A stretch of DNA of 36,313 bases, from assembly GCA_905479635.1 (NCBI GenBank), contig CAJQNG010000111.1:1-36313 (forward strand). Direction: 5' to 3'. This document shows, piece by piece, positions 19,077 through 27,541 of this stretch. Under the pieces are notes generated by a model. The model was not told the origin of the DNA, did no database searches, and saw nothing but the letters and a program-made list of their open reading frames with translations. The position numbers were made by a program, and so were the translations under genes. The stretch is from an uncultured Boseongicola sp. (lineage in GTDB: Bacteria > Pseudomonadota > Alphaproteobacteria > Rhodobacterales > Rhodobacteraceae). Every line of letters begins with the position of its first letter. Positions within the stretch are counted from its first letter, which is position 1.

Positions 19077-20204
19077 TCATCGTCCTTTCCCTAATTCATT
19101 TGCAATCAGCGCCGCACCGCGACGCCCCAATTCATCCGAGCATTTCGCGCCCGCACCGTTCCCTGCCGAGGCCACCGAAACTCTGTCCGATAGCCGTGCA
19201 ATCTCGGGCCGCAGATCGTTGGTCCAGGTTGTCATGCAGGCGTCCATTTTCACCGATGCACTCGTGACCCCCGGGAAGAGGGCGCGAAACCGCGCACCCA
19301 GATCATCGCGCACTTCCGCCCGCCCACCGGTGCGAAACCAATCGCCAATCTCATCCGGCGAGGTCAGCAGAATATCGTCCGGATCGCCGCCAAGTTTCAT
19401 GTAAACCTTGCCATCCGGATAGCGGATCGGCGGCAACAAATAGTGACGCTCGGGCGTTCCCATTACCAGCGATGGCAAATAAGCCAACCGCGTGGCTTCC
19501 AGCTCGGACACCACAAACAGCGCCACGGTCCTCCCACACACGCGATACGATGGCGGACGCCCAAGCACGTGATCCGTCATGCCACCGGCCGCCACAAGAA
19601 CCTGGTCGAACACCTGCACACCTGCGCCGGTATGGACTTGAACACCGGTGGATGTTTCGTCCAAGCCAGTGACCGCGACATCCAGAAGAGTAGCCCCCGC
19701 AGCTTCGGCCAGTTTCGACTGTGCAGCGACCAAGCGCCGGGGCGAGATATGCCCACTTTCGCCCGGCTCCCACAAAGCACTCCAGCCATCAGGAAGCGTC
19801 AGGTCCGGGAAGGTGTGCGTAAGGGTTTTCCCCTTAAGATCTTGATGTGAAACAGAAAGCAATTTCGCAACCGTGCGCGTCTCACCAAGAAAATCGCCGT
19901 CCTCTGCCCCGGCTGTCAAAGCGCCAACGGGTGAGAAAAACGTGATGCCGGACGCAACTTCGATCTCGGCGTATCGCTTGATTGACGCAACCGAAGCCTC
20001 GGCCCAATAGCGGTCGGTTGCGTTCTTGCGCGTTATGCGACCCTCGTCATAGTGACTGGCAAAGACCCCGCGATGACTGAGTTTATCCACCGGCTCGGTC
20101 GGTCCGATCAAAGCCGGTGCGAGGCCCTCATTGGCCAAATGGCGCGCCGCAGCGCTGCCAATCAGACCGCGACCGATGACAGCGATGGATGGAAGCTCAG
20201 ACAC
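19077..20204 (-). CDS. FAD-dependent oxidoreductase (DAO family)
   Basis: IAVIGRGLIGSAAARHLANEG dinucleotide motif; internal VLVAAGGMTDHVLG; 375 aa. Confidence 0.85.
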   Translation of the reverse strand: MSELPSIAVIGRGLIGSAAARHLANEGLAPALIGPTEPVDKLSHRGVFASHYDEGRITRKNATDRYWAEASVASIKRYAEIEVASGITFFSPVGALTAGAEDGDFLGETRTVAKLLSVSHQDLKGKTLTHTFPDLTLPDGWSALWEPGESGHISPRRLVAAQSKLAEAAGATLLDVAVTGLDETSTGVQVHTGAGVQVFDQVLVAAGGMTDHVLGRPPSYRVCGRTVALFVVSELEATRLAYLPSLVMGTPERHYLLPPIRYPDGKVYMKLGGDPDDILLTSPDEIGDWFRTGGRAEVRDDLGARFRALFPGVTSASVKMDACMTTWTNDLRPEIARLSDRVSVASAGNGAGAKCSDELGRRGAALIANELGKGR

Positions 20205-20213
20205 CCAGGCCCC

Positions 20214-21056
20214 TCAATCCGGGCGAAGCGCATCGATAAGCGGCAACATCGCGTCCTTGTTTGGCTGAATGCCGCTATAAGCCTCGAAAGACCCAAGGAT
20301 CATATGTCGAAACAGATCGAACCCCGAGATTGTCGTCAGCCCGCGCGATCCAGCCGCCCGCAAAAACGTCGTGTTCGTCGGCGTGTAAACCGCATCAAAC
20401 GCCCAGGTTTGCGACCCGATCGCTTCAATGGAAAAGGCGGATCGTCGATCATCCCCCATGCCAAGCGCCGAAGCGTTCACCAATCCGTCGGCGTCTTCAA
20501 TGACAGAGCGACTATCCCCGGTTGAAACGGCCCGTACAGGACCGCCCACCAACTTGGCAAGCCTGGCCGCAACACCCGGTGCGGGGTCCCAAACAGCGAC
20601 ATCGCTCGCCCCAAGCACCACCAGTGCGGGGACAATCGCCCCTGCCACACCGCCCGCGCCCGCCACGGCCACGCGGCCAGGGTTCGCGTTGCCCATTATC
20701 CCATCCCACGCGCCGACGAAGCCCGTATAGTCTGTGTTAAAGCCCTTCATCTTGGGGCGAAACGTCAACAAGTTGGATGCCGGAAGATGCGCGGCCTGCG
20801 CAATCATCCCATCCCCCGCCCGCGTTCGTGCGGCGGTCTTGTGGGGATGCGTAATCGTTACGCCAGTCCAATCGTCCGCAATCAACTGTTCGATCTTGGC
20901 ATCGAAATTAAAATCAGGAAACTCGCCGGTATCAATCGGCGTGAAATCAAGCGTCAGCCCATGTGCGCGGCACAGCAAGTCCATCGCGGCCGAAAAGCGT
21001 GACCGACCAATGTGGTCTCCGATCAGACCAAGGCGAAGGACGTTTGCATCACTCAC
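20214..21056 (-). CDS. Shikimate dehydrogenase-like (AroE superfamily) protein
   Basis: LIGDHIGRSRFSAAMD, GVTITHPHKTAA, MKGFNTDYTGF, VAGAGGVAGAIVPAL. Confidence 0.87.
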   Translation of the reverse strand: MSDANVLRLGLIGDHIGRSRFSAAMDLLCRAHGLTLDFTPIDTGEFPDFNFDAKIEQLIADDWTGVTITHPHKTAARTRAGDGMIAQAAHLPASNLLTFRPKMKGFNTDYTGFVGAWDGIMGNANPGRVAVAGAGGVAGAIVPALVVLGASDVAVWDPAPGVAARLAKLVGGPVRAVSTGDSRSVIEDADGLVNASALGMGDDRRSAFSIEAIGSQTWAFDAVYTPTNTTFLRAAGSRGLTTISGFDLFRHMILGSFEAYSGIQPNKDAMLPLIDALRPD

Positions 21057-22546
21057 ATCACGGCGCCGATCTGCCAGGGTACAAACTCATAATCGCCAAG
21101 GCCCTGCGCTTCGGACTTGGTCACCTCGCCAGACGCGACCCGCAGAAAAGCCTCATAAATCTCCCGACCCTTCGCCTCAATAGATACCCCGCCATCCAGG
21201 ATATCCCCGGCATTGATGTCCATATCGTCGGTCATCTTCTCATACATCCGGGTGTTCGTCGCGACCTTGATCGTTGGCGATGGCTTCGAGCCAAACGCCG
21301 ATCCACGCCCCGTGGTAAAGCACACAAGATTGCAGCCGCCCGCGATCTGGCCCGTCACACTTGCCGGGTCATAGCCGGGACTATCCATAAAGGTGAACCC
21401 GCGCGCGCGCACCGTGTCTGCGTATTTGTAAACGCCCATCAAAGGTGACGTTCCGCCCTTGGCGGCGGCCCCCAAAGACTTCTCCAAAATCGTTGTCAGA
21501 CCACCCTTTTTGTTGCCGGGTGATGGGTTGTTGTCCATCACGCCCTTGTTGCGCGCGGTATAATCTTCCCACCAGCGGATGCGCTCGATCAATTGCTCGC
21601 CGATGGCTTTTGTAGCAGAGCGCGCTGTCAGCAAATGTTCGGCGCCGTAAATCTCCGGAGTTTCCGCCAAAACACCTGTGCCGCCTTGCGCGACCAGCAA
21701 GTCACAGGCATGACCAAGCGCCGGGTTTGCGGTAATCCCGGACCACGCGTCCGAGCCACCACACTGCAATGCAACCATCAATTCCGACGCCGGACAGGCC
21801 TCACGCCGCACGTTATTCGCCAAAGGCAGCATCGCCTCGATCTTGGCGATGCCGGCGGAAACCGTCCGCCCAAGCCCGCCCACGTCCTGAATATTCATCG
21901 CCTGAAACAGCGGCCCCGGCGTCAGCCCAAAGGCCTCCATCAACCAGTCGATCTGCATCGTCTCACAGCCCAAACCCGCCATCAGAACACCGGCCACATT
22001 GGGATTGCGCGCATATCCCCACATCACACGCTGCAAGGCTTCAAAACCATCGCCCGCGTCCGCCATTCCACAGCCCGTGCCATGCACAAAAGCCGTCACG
22101 TCATCCACGTTGGGGTAGGGGGCAAGGCGCTCCGGCGTGAAATGCTCCGCAATACGGCGCGCCGCCGTCGCCGAACAGTTCACCGAAGTCAGAACCGCGA
22201 TGTAATTTCGCGTCCCAACCTTACCGTTCTCACGGCGATACCCCATGAACGTATCAACGCTTTCTGGGCGTGGCATCTGGCGCAAATTCGTCGCAAACTC
22301 GTAGGCTCGATTGACGTTTCGGTACTCCAGATTGTGTGTGTGAACCAACGCCCCCGCCGCAATGTCCTCGGCAGCATAGCCGATCAACGTCGCGTATTTG
22401 CGGACCTCCACGCCCTTCGCGATCGCTTCAAGAGCCATCTTCTGCCCACGCGGTATCAACTCGCGCGCGCCCTCGGCACCGATTTCCAAAGGACGGATCG
22501 CCGTGGCAACATTGTCCGTGGGATCAAGGCGAATTAAAGCACTCAT
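21053..22546 (-). CDS. uxaA: Altronate/galactarate dehydratase family (UxaA)
   Basis: 497 aa; SAF-like N-terminus then MGYRRENGKVGTRNYIAVLTSVNCS, HGTGCGM, GLGCETMQ, CGGSDAWSGITANPA, DSPGYDPASVTGQIAGGCNLVCFTTGRGSAFG. Confidence 0.93.
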   Translation of the reverse strand: MSALIRLDPTDNVATAIRPLEIGAEGARELIPRGQKMALEAIAKGVEVRKYATLIGYAAEDIAAGALVHTHNLEYRNVNRAYEFATNLRQMPRPESVDTFMGYRRENGKVGTRNYIAVLTSVNCSATAARRIAEHFTPERLAPYPNVDDVTAFVHGTGCGMADAGDGFEALQRVMWGYARNPNVAGVLMAGLGCETMQIDWLMEAFGLTPGPLFQAMNIQDVGGLGRTVSAGIAKIEAMLPLANNVRREACPASELMVALQCGGSDAWSGITANPALGHACDLLVAQGGTGVLAETPEIYGAEHLLTARSATKAIGEQLIERIRWWEDYTARNKGVMDNNPSPGNKKGGLTTILEKSLGAAAKGGTSPLMGVYKYADTVRARGFTFMDSPGYDPASVTGQIAGGCNLVCFTTGRGSAFGSKPSPTIKVATNTRMYEKMTDDMDINAGDILDGGVSIEAKGREIYEAFLRVASGEVTKSEAQGLGDYEFVPWQIGAVM

Positions 22547-23490
22547 GCGCAGGCCGGGCTGTCAGATTGCCACCGATGGATGGCGATTTGCGGCATGGCC
22601 GCCAATCGTGCGCGCGCGTCTTCCCACATGTTTTTCCACTCCTGCCAATCGCTCAATTCAGTGTCGGGGTTTTGTCGACTGCGCGCGACGAACTCGGGGA
22701 AATGACTGCGCCCCGACGGCTGCCCAGTCACATGGAACCGAAGGTCAAATGACCAGCGAAACCCGTCCGTCTTGTTCACCAATGATGCATGCGGTGTCAG
22801 GGGGTGAAACAGCACAACGCCCCCCGCCCGAACAGGCAACGGTACCGCTTTATCTTCGGCCACGTACCCCGGCGCAATCGCGGTCTGACGCTGAGGGCAA
22901 TGCGGTAGTATTGCTTGCGTGTCCTCCTTCGGCAAAACCTGCAAGCAGCCGTTTTCCACCGTCGCATCCGTAATCGCCAGCCAACACGTCACCATATCCG
23001 TCTGATCCGCCTCGCCCAAGGCAACCGCGCGATCCTGATGCCAATCCGTCGACGTGATATGCGCGCGAATTTCATCACTGGCCAACGCGGTGGCTGGTGG
23101 CTTAATTCGCACATGCTGGATCGGGTTCGAGGTGATTTCACCCCCGATCAACTGCTCGACAATATCTAAAAGCCCCGGGGCACGCACCATATCAAAGACC
23201 GCTGGACCGAAATGCATCGGCGTATCAGGCGCAATCTTGTCGCCAGGAAGCGAGATGTCCATCGGCTGAAACCAATCACAGTCCGCCTCGTATGCGGTCA
23301 CAAGCTTGCCCCAGAAGTCGTCACGAGCGGGCGCGCCAACCCGCCCTTCAGCCTGCCATCCAGCATAAAGCAGATCCAGCAGGCCCGCATATTCTTGCCG
23401 CACCGCATCCAGAATCCTCACGTCGATGACGTCTTCAACCACCAGAAACCCATGGGTTTCGTAAGCTTCTCTCTGCGACGCGCTTAGCAT
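22543..23490 (-). CDS. Phytanoyl-CoA dioxygenase (PhyH) family Fe(II)/2OG oxygenase
   Basis: 315 aa; TSTDWHQDRAVALGEAD (HxD), FHPLTPHASLVNKTDGFRWSFDLRF (distal His and Arg). Confidence 0.9.
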   Translation of the reverse strand: MLSASQREAYETHGFLVVEDVIDVRILDAVRQEYAGLLDLLYAGWQAEGRVGAPARDDFWGKLVTAYEADCDWFQPMDISLPGDKIAPDTPMHFGPAVFDMVRAPGLLDIVEQLIGGEITSNPIQHVRIKPPATALASDEIRAHITSTDWHQDRAVALGEADQTDMVTCWLAITDATVENGCLQVLPKEDTQAILPHCPQRQTAIAPGYVAEDKAVPLPVRAGGVVLFHPLTPHASLVNKTDGFRWSFDLRFHVTGQPSGRSHFPEFVARSRQNPDTELSDWQEWKNMWEDARARLAAMPQIAIHRWQSDSPACA

Positions 23491-23504
23491 TCACTAATCC
23501 AGAC

Positions 23505-25304
23505 CTATTTCAGTAGGATTTCAACAATCGGCGGCCAGGCCAGCAGCACTGACAAGGCACAGAGCTGGATAGCGATAAAGGGCAGGAAGCCTTTGAAGAT
23601 GTCGGTCAGCGAGATATGCGGTGGAGCCACGGATTTCAGGTAGAACGCAGCCGGGCCAAAGGGCGGTGACAGGAAACTGACCTGCATGTTCATACAGAAT
23701 AGCACACCAAACCAAACCGCGAGGTTCTTGGGCTCTAGCTCCCCGAAGAGACCTATTTCCTCGATCGGAAGGCGCTGCACGATGGGCAGGAACACCGGAA
23801 TGATCAACAGAACGATCCCAACCCAGTCCATGAACGCCCCCATGAACAGCAAAATCACCATCATTGCTAAGATAATGCCCATCGTTGGCAGATCACTTCC
23901 AACGATGAACTCGGCCACATAAGTCGGGCCGCCTGCAATCGTGTAAGCCCCAGCAAGCGCTGCAGCCCCGATGGTCACCCAGATGATGGTACCGGTCGAT
24001 TTCAGCGTCCGCATCAAACTGTCCCAAAGCCCATCAAGAACGGCAGGGATGCGCAGCGTCAGCAGCAGTAAGATCAGCAGGGTGACCATCGTTTGCGTGA
24101 TGCCAAGGCTTTCACTCTCGATTAAGAATTGCGGTGCGATCAGAACAATCGCGATATATAGGGCTATCCAAACCGCGTTTTTCACCACAAGGCTTACCCA
24201 GCCAGAGAAGTCTTTTTGGTACAAAGTCATCAGCAAATAAACAGCCAATGCGCCCATACCAGCCGCCTCGGTGATGCCCGTTATCCCGCCGTAGATGGAC
24301 CCCATGACAACGCCGATTACGACAATCGGGGCGACAAGACCTTTACCCAATAGCCAGCCGCGTGTCGTCCGTTTCAGGCCGAAGGCGAAGTAGATTAACC
24401 CGAGGCAGATCGAGACGATGCCACCAAACCACGGCACATAATCGGCAGTCCCCCAAAAGATCTGTTCGACCCCATCTCCAAGATCGATGTTCTGGCCTGT
24501 GATCGTGAAGAACAGAGCGCGCAGGAACAAGACCGTGCAGATGCCCGATATCAGAACCGCAAGGAATGCCGTGAACAAGCCCAACTTCTCTAGACCAAGC
24601 GGCTCGCCGGGTAGCGGATCTGGTAAAGGTGCATCTTGAGGGCGCAATTGCGTCCTAACAATAATGTATAGGATGAAGAACGAGGCCAGCATGAAGCCCG
24701 GCAAGAAGGCCGCCGTGAAGAGCGCCTTGATCGACGTTTCGGTGATTAGACCGTAGATGATCAACACGATCGACGGTGGGATCATCGTCCCCAACGAGCC
24801 CGACGCGCAGATCGTCCCGATGGCAAGGTTCTGATTATAGCCGAGCCGCAACATCTGCGGCAAAGCGATCAGGCCTAGCAAAACCACTTCGCCCCCGATA
24901 ATGCCCGACATCGCGGCCATGATTACAGCCATGATCGACGTGACGATCGCGATGCCGCCCCGCGTCCGGTTGAGCCAGACACTGAGCGAGGAATACATGT
25001 CCTTTGCAATTCCGGAACGTTCCAGCAGCGACGCCATGAAAATGAACAGAGGAATAGATATGAGCACATAGTCCGTTAAGAGACCGTATATTTTCTGGGC
25101 CAGAATATTCAAAGGCCCACTCCCCGGCCTCCCCGTCAAAATACCGTCTCCAAACAAAAGCGGATTAAACAGCGTGTCTGGCTCGAACTTCATGAACAGC
25201 ACAAGAACGGCCAAAATGGCCGAGGCAAGACCAAGCGGCATGCCTATGGCGAGCAGCACCAAAAGGCCCAGCATAAGGACCAGTGAAATGGTTCCGATAT
25301 CCAT
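23505..25304 (-). CDS. dctM: TRAP transporter large permease, enlarged form (DctM family)
   Basis: 599 aa; GTMIPPSIVLIIYGLITETSIKALFTAAFLPG, SPPFGPAAFYLKSV; extra central transmembrane block. Confidence 0.92.
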   Translation of the reverse strand: MDIGTISLVLMLGLLVLLAIGMPLGLASAILAVLVLFMKFEPDTLFNPLLFGDGILTGRPGSGPLNILAQKIYGLLTDYVLISIPLFIFMASLLERSGIAKDMYSSLSVWLNRTRGGIAIVTSIMAVIMAAMSGIIGGEVVLLGLIALPQMLRLGYNQNLAIGTICASGSLGTMIPPSIVLIIYGLITETSIKALFTAAFLPGFMLASFFILYIIVRTQLRPQDAPLPDPLPGEPLGLEKLGLFTAFLAVLISGICTVLFLRALFFTITGQNIDLGDGVEQIFWGTADYVPWFGGIVSICLGLIYFAFGLKRTTRGWLLGKGLVAPIVVIGVVMGSIYGGITGITEAAGMGALAVYLLMTLYQKDFSGWVSLVVKNAVWIALYIAIVLIAPQFLIESESLGITQTMVTLLILLLLTLRIPAVLDGLWDSLMRTLKSTGTIIWVTIGAAALAGAYTIAGGPTYVAEFIVGSDLPTMGIILAMMVILLFMGAFMDWVGIVLLIIPVFLPIVQRLPIEEIGLFGELEPKNLAVWFGVLFCMNMQVSFLSPPFGPAAFYLKSVAPPHISLTDIFKGFLPFIAIQLCALSVLLAWPPIVEILLK

Positions 25305-26191
25305 TATTTGTTTGCCTTCGTCTGATAAGATTGGTGGGTGACGTCCAGTGTATCTGGCTCATCTGCACCGACCGCGGCGCGCAACCGCTCCAGCTCGTCT
25401 TCGTCAATGTCGTCGGCTGCCGTGTGGATCACCGGCTCTGCATTCCAGTCCGAGATCAGATTGATAAGGGCCTGGATCGCGACCATCGCCACAATGAACA
25501 GCACCGAGACTTTCAGCGTCGCCGGAATAGGTGGATCAAAGGCAGTACCAAACGTCTCCCAACGCCCAAATTTCTGGAAGGCTTCGCCATAGCCACCATA
25601 AATAAGTGCAGCGGCGAAGACGACAATCAGCAGCGTCGAGATGCAGTCAAACAGCCGCTGCAACCAGCGCGGCGCCATGTCGTAAAGTAAAAAAATCCGG
25701 ATATGGCTACGCTGCTGCATCGCATAAAGACCAGCGGTCAAAAATACAAAGCCAGCAAGCCATAGCGAAAGTTCGTTCGCCCACAATGTCGGCGCCTCGA
25801 ATACGTAGCGCAGAGCAACCTCATAGAGCATCACCATGGTCAGCAAGGTTATTAGCATCATGGTCACACGCCCGATGAATACCGACAAACGATCCAGCGG
25901 CCCCCAAGACTCAAACTCCATCGGCGCGCGGCGTACAGTCAAAACGCCCAGAACAACAAAGATCGGCATGCAAATCAGTGCGAAAAGATCAATAATATCA
26001 ATATGGGTGCCCATTACGATGGGGACGTTCGGGGTTACATCGATGCGGCCATAAAGGGCTGCCAGCTGATCAGCGTGCCCGCCCCAATCTAGGATAAAGG
26101 CCGGCATATGCCAGATCAGCCACCCAGCACAAAAGATAAACCCAAGTGGCACCAGCCATTCGACCGCGGTGCCGTGCTTTTCGTGCTGCAT
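25304..26191 (-). CDS. dctQ: TRAP transporter small permease, enlarged form (DctQ family)
   Basis: Start MQHEKHGTAVEWLVP at 26191 after GGAGG; LWANELSLWLAGFVFLTAGLYAMQQRSHIRI. Confidence 0.88.
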   Translation of the reverse strand: MQHEKHGTAVEWLVPLGFIFCAGWLIWHMPAFILDWGGHADQLAALYGRIDVTPNVPIVMGTHIDIIDLFALICMPIFVVLGVLTVRRAPMEFESWGPLDRLSVFIGRVTMMLITLLTMVMLYEVALRYVFEAPTLWANELSLWLAGFVFLTAGLYAMQQRSHIRIFLLYDMAPRWLQRLFDCISTLLIVVFAAALIYGGYGEAFQKFGRWETFGTAFDPPIPATLKVSVLFIVAMVAIQALINLISDWNAEPVIHTAADDIDEDELERLRAAVGADEPDTLDVTHQSYQTKANK

Positions 26192-26309
26192 GGAAACCTC
26201 CCCGTCAGGGCGCCACAAATGGGTGCCCTTTGTCCCTTTTACCCCAGCAACCGCCAAAATCTGCCGCGGTTGGATCAACCTGGCGTGTCGCCCTGCAAGA
26301 TCTCATTGA

Positions 26310-26338
26310 GAGGGGCGGTGCAAACGGCCCCGCCCCTC
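26310..26338. other. Intercistronic GC-rich hairpin GAGGGGCGG-N11-CCGCCCCTC between dctP and dctQ
   Basis: 9-bp perfect stem, 11-nt loop, no downstream U-tract on the minus strand. Confidence 0.55.
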
Positions 26339-26348
26339 CTGTCAGACC

Positions 26349-27368
26349 TTACTCAGAAACGAGGCCCAGTTGGGCTAGGTAAGCCATGTGCGAATCAACC
26401 AGCGCCTTTGCTTCCGGCGTGGTCGCAAATTCAGGCCATGTGGCCTGAGCTGCAGCACGGAATTTCGCCAGCTCTTCAGGTGCCCACTGCGACAGTGTCA
26501 CACCTTCGGAACGCAGCTTCGCGGCTGCCTCGGCATTGGCCTTTTCGAAGGTTAATGCTGTGCGAAGCGCCAGCGCCTCCATTCCGACCTTCATGATCCT
26601 CTGTTGATACGCAGGCATCGCATCGAAGACTTCCTTGTTACATGCCAGGTGGTCGGAAGGCATCGAATGGAAACCAGGGAAGTTGGCGTATTTAACGATG
26701 TCATACAGACCTAGACCAACATTGTTGGCCAGACCAGATGCGTCGGCTCCGTCAATGATGCCTGTTTCCAGCGCGGTAAAAATCTCAGTGAAGTCCATCA
26801 CGATCGGCGAAGCGCCGAGCTTTTCAAAGATCTTTGTTTCCATACCTGGAGGAGAGCGGAATTTCCAATTTTGGAAGTCTGCAACTTTCTCGATTGGCTT
26901 GGACGAGGCAAAGCTTTCCTGCCCATAAATCCACCAGCCGATGAGCTCCATGCCGTATTTGTTGTAAAGCGGTTTCGCAGCTTCGAGCCCGCCACCGTAA
27001 TACAACCACGAAAGCTGCTGGTAAGGGGTATCATAGCCGCCCATGATGTCTCCAACAAACTGGAACGCTGGGTTTTTACCAGTCTGGTAGCCACCACCAG
27101 TAAAGTCGCAGTCCAGAATGCCGGATGCGGCTGCGTCGAATGTTTCCACCGACTTCACAACCGAAGAGCTCCAGAATACTTCGACCTGGATTGCGCCGTT
27201 CGACATATCGGTGATGTCTTGGATGTATTGAGCTGCAAGCTTTCCCGACACTGTTTCAGGCGCGTAGTGGCTCTGTATGCGCAGGTTCGTCGTTTGCGCA
27301 AAGGCGGTGGATGCACCGACGATCGCAAGTGTACTGACCGCAGCGGCGGCTAGTTTGATAAGTTTCAT
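26349..27368 (-). CDS. dctP: TRAP transporter substrate-binding protein (DctP superfamily; mannitol/chloroaromatic/alpha-keto acid-like subgroup)
   Basis: Signal peptide MKLIKLAAAAVSTLAIVGASTAFA; NWKFRSPPGMETKIFEKLGASPIVMDFTEIFTALETGIIDGAD. Confidence 0.9.
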   Translation of the reverse strand: MKLIKLAAAAVSTLAIVGASTAFAQTTNLRIQSHYAPETVSGKLAAQYIQDITDMSNGAIQVEVFWSSSVVKSVETFDAAASGILDCDFTGGGYQTGKNPAFQFVGDIMGGYDTPYQQLSWLYYGGGLEAAKPLYNKYGMELIGWWIYGQESFASSKPIEKVADFQNWKFRSPPGMETKIFEKLGASPIVMDFTEIFTALETGIIDGADASGLANNVGLGLYDIVKYANFPGFHSMPSDHLACNKEVFDAMPAYQQRIMKVGMEALALRTALTFEKANAEAAAKLRSEGVTLSQWAPEELAKFRAAAQATWPEFATTPEAKALVDSHMAYLAQLGLVSE

Positions 27369-27398
27369 TTAGGGTCCTCCCAATTTTCAGTTACAGCC

Positions 27399-27418
27399 AA
27401 CACGATCTCCGTCGTGTT
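27399..27418. promoter_or_regulatory. Inverted repeat AACACGA-TCTCCG-TCGTGTT, candidate GntR operator or leader hairpin
   Basis: 7-bp perfect arms in the dctP/gntR divergent intergenic region. Confidence 0.45.
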
Positions 27419-27469
27419 CGATAGTGGCCCGGACGACCCTAGCTGTGCATTTCCCGGCTGCCAACAAAA

Positions 27470-27506
27470 TTCTGGAAAATTTCAAAATTTTTCCCTATTT
27501 TCAGAA
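27470..27506. promoter_or_regulatory. AT-rich imperfect inverted repeat TTCTGGAAAAT...ATTTTCAGAA, candidate operator/promoter element
   Basis: Outer arms pair with one bulge; a nested GGAAAATTTCAAAATTTTTCC dyad lies inside, directly upstream of gntR. Confidence 0.4.
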
Positions 27507-27541
27507 AGCTTCTGCTAGACATGAGTCGCGAAAGGCGGCCC

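Noticed and set aside
21593-22537. 314 aa plus-strand ORF inside uxaA
   Set aside because: His/Arg/Gln-rich translation with no domain; antisense to the confident UxaA coding frame.
23505-27368. Sulfoquinovose (sulfo-ED) cluster idea based on the GRT-loop reductase plus kinase
   Set aside because: The kinase has clear KdgK motifs, and no SQ dehydrogenase, sulfoquinovosidase or sulfolactaldehyde dehydrogenase context is evident; kept only as a test for the reductase.
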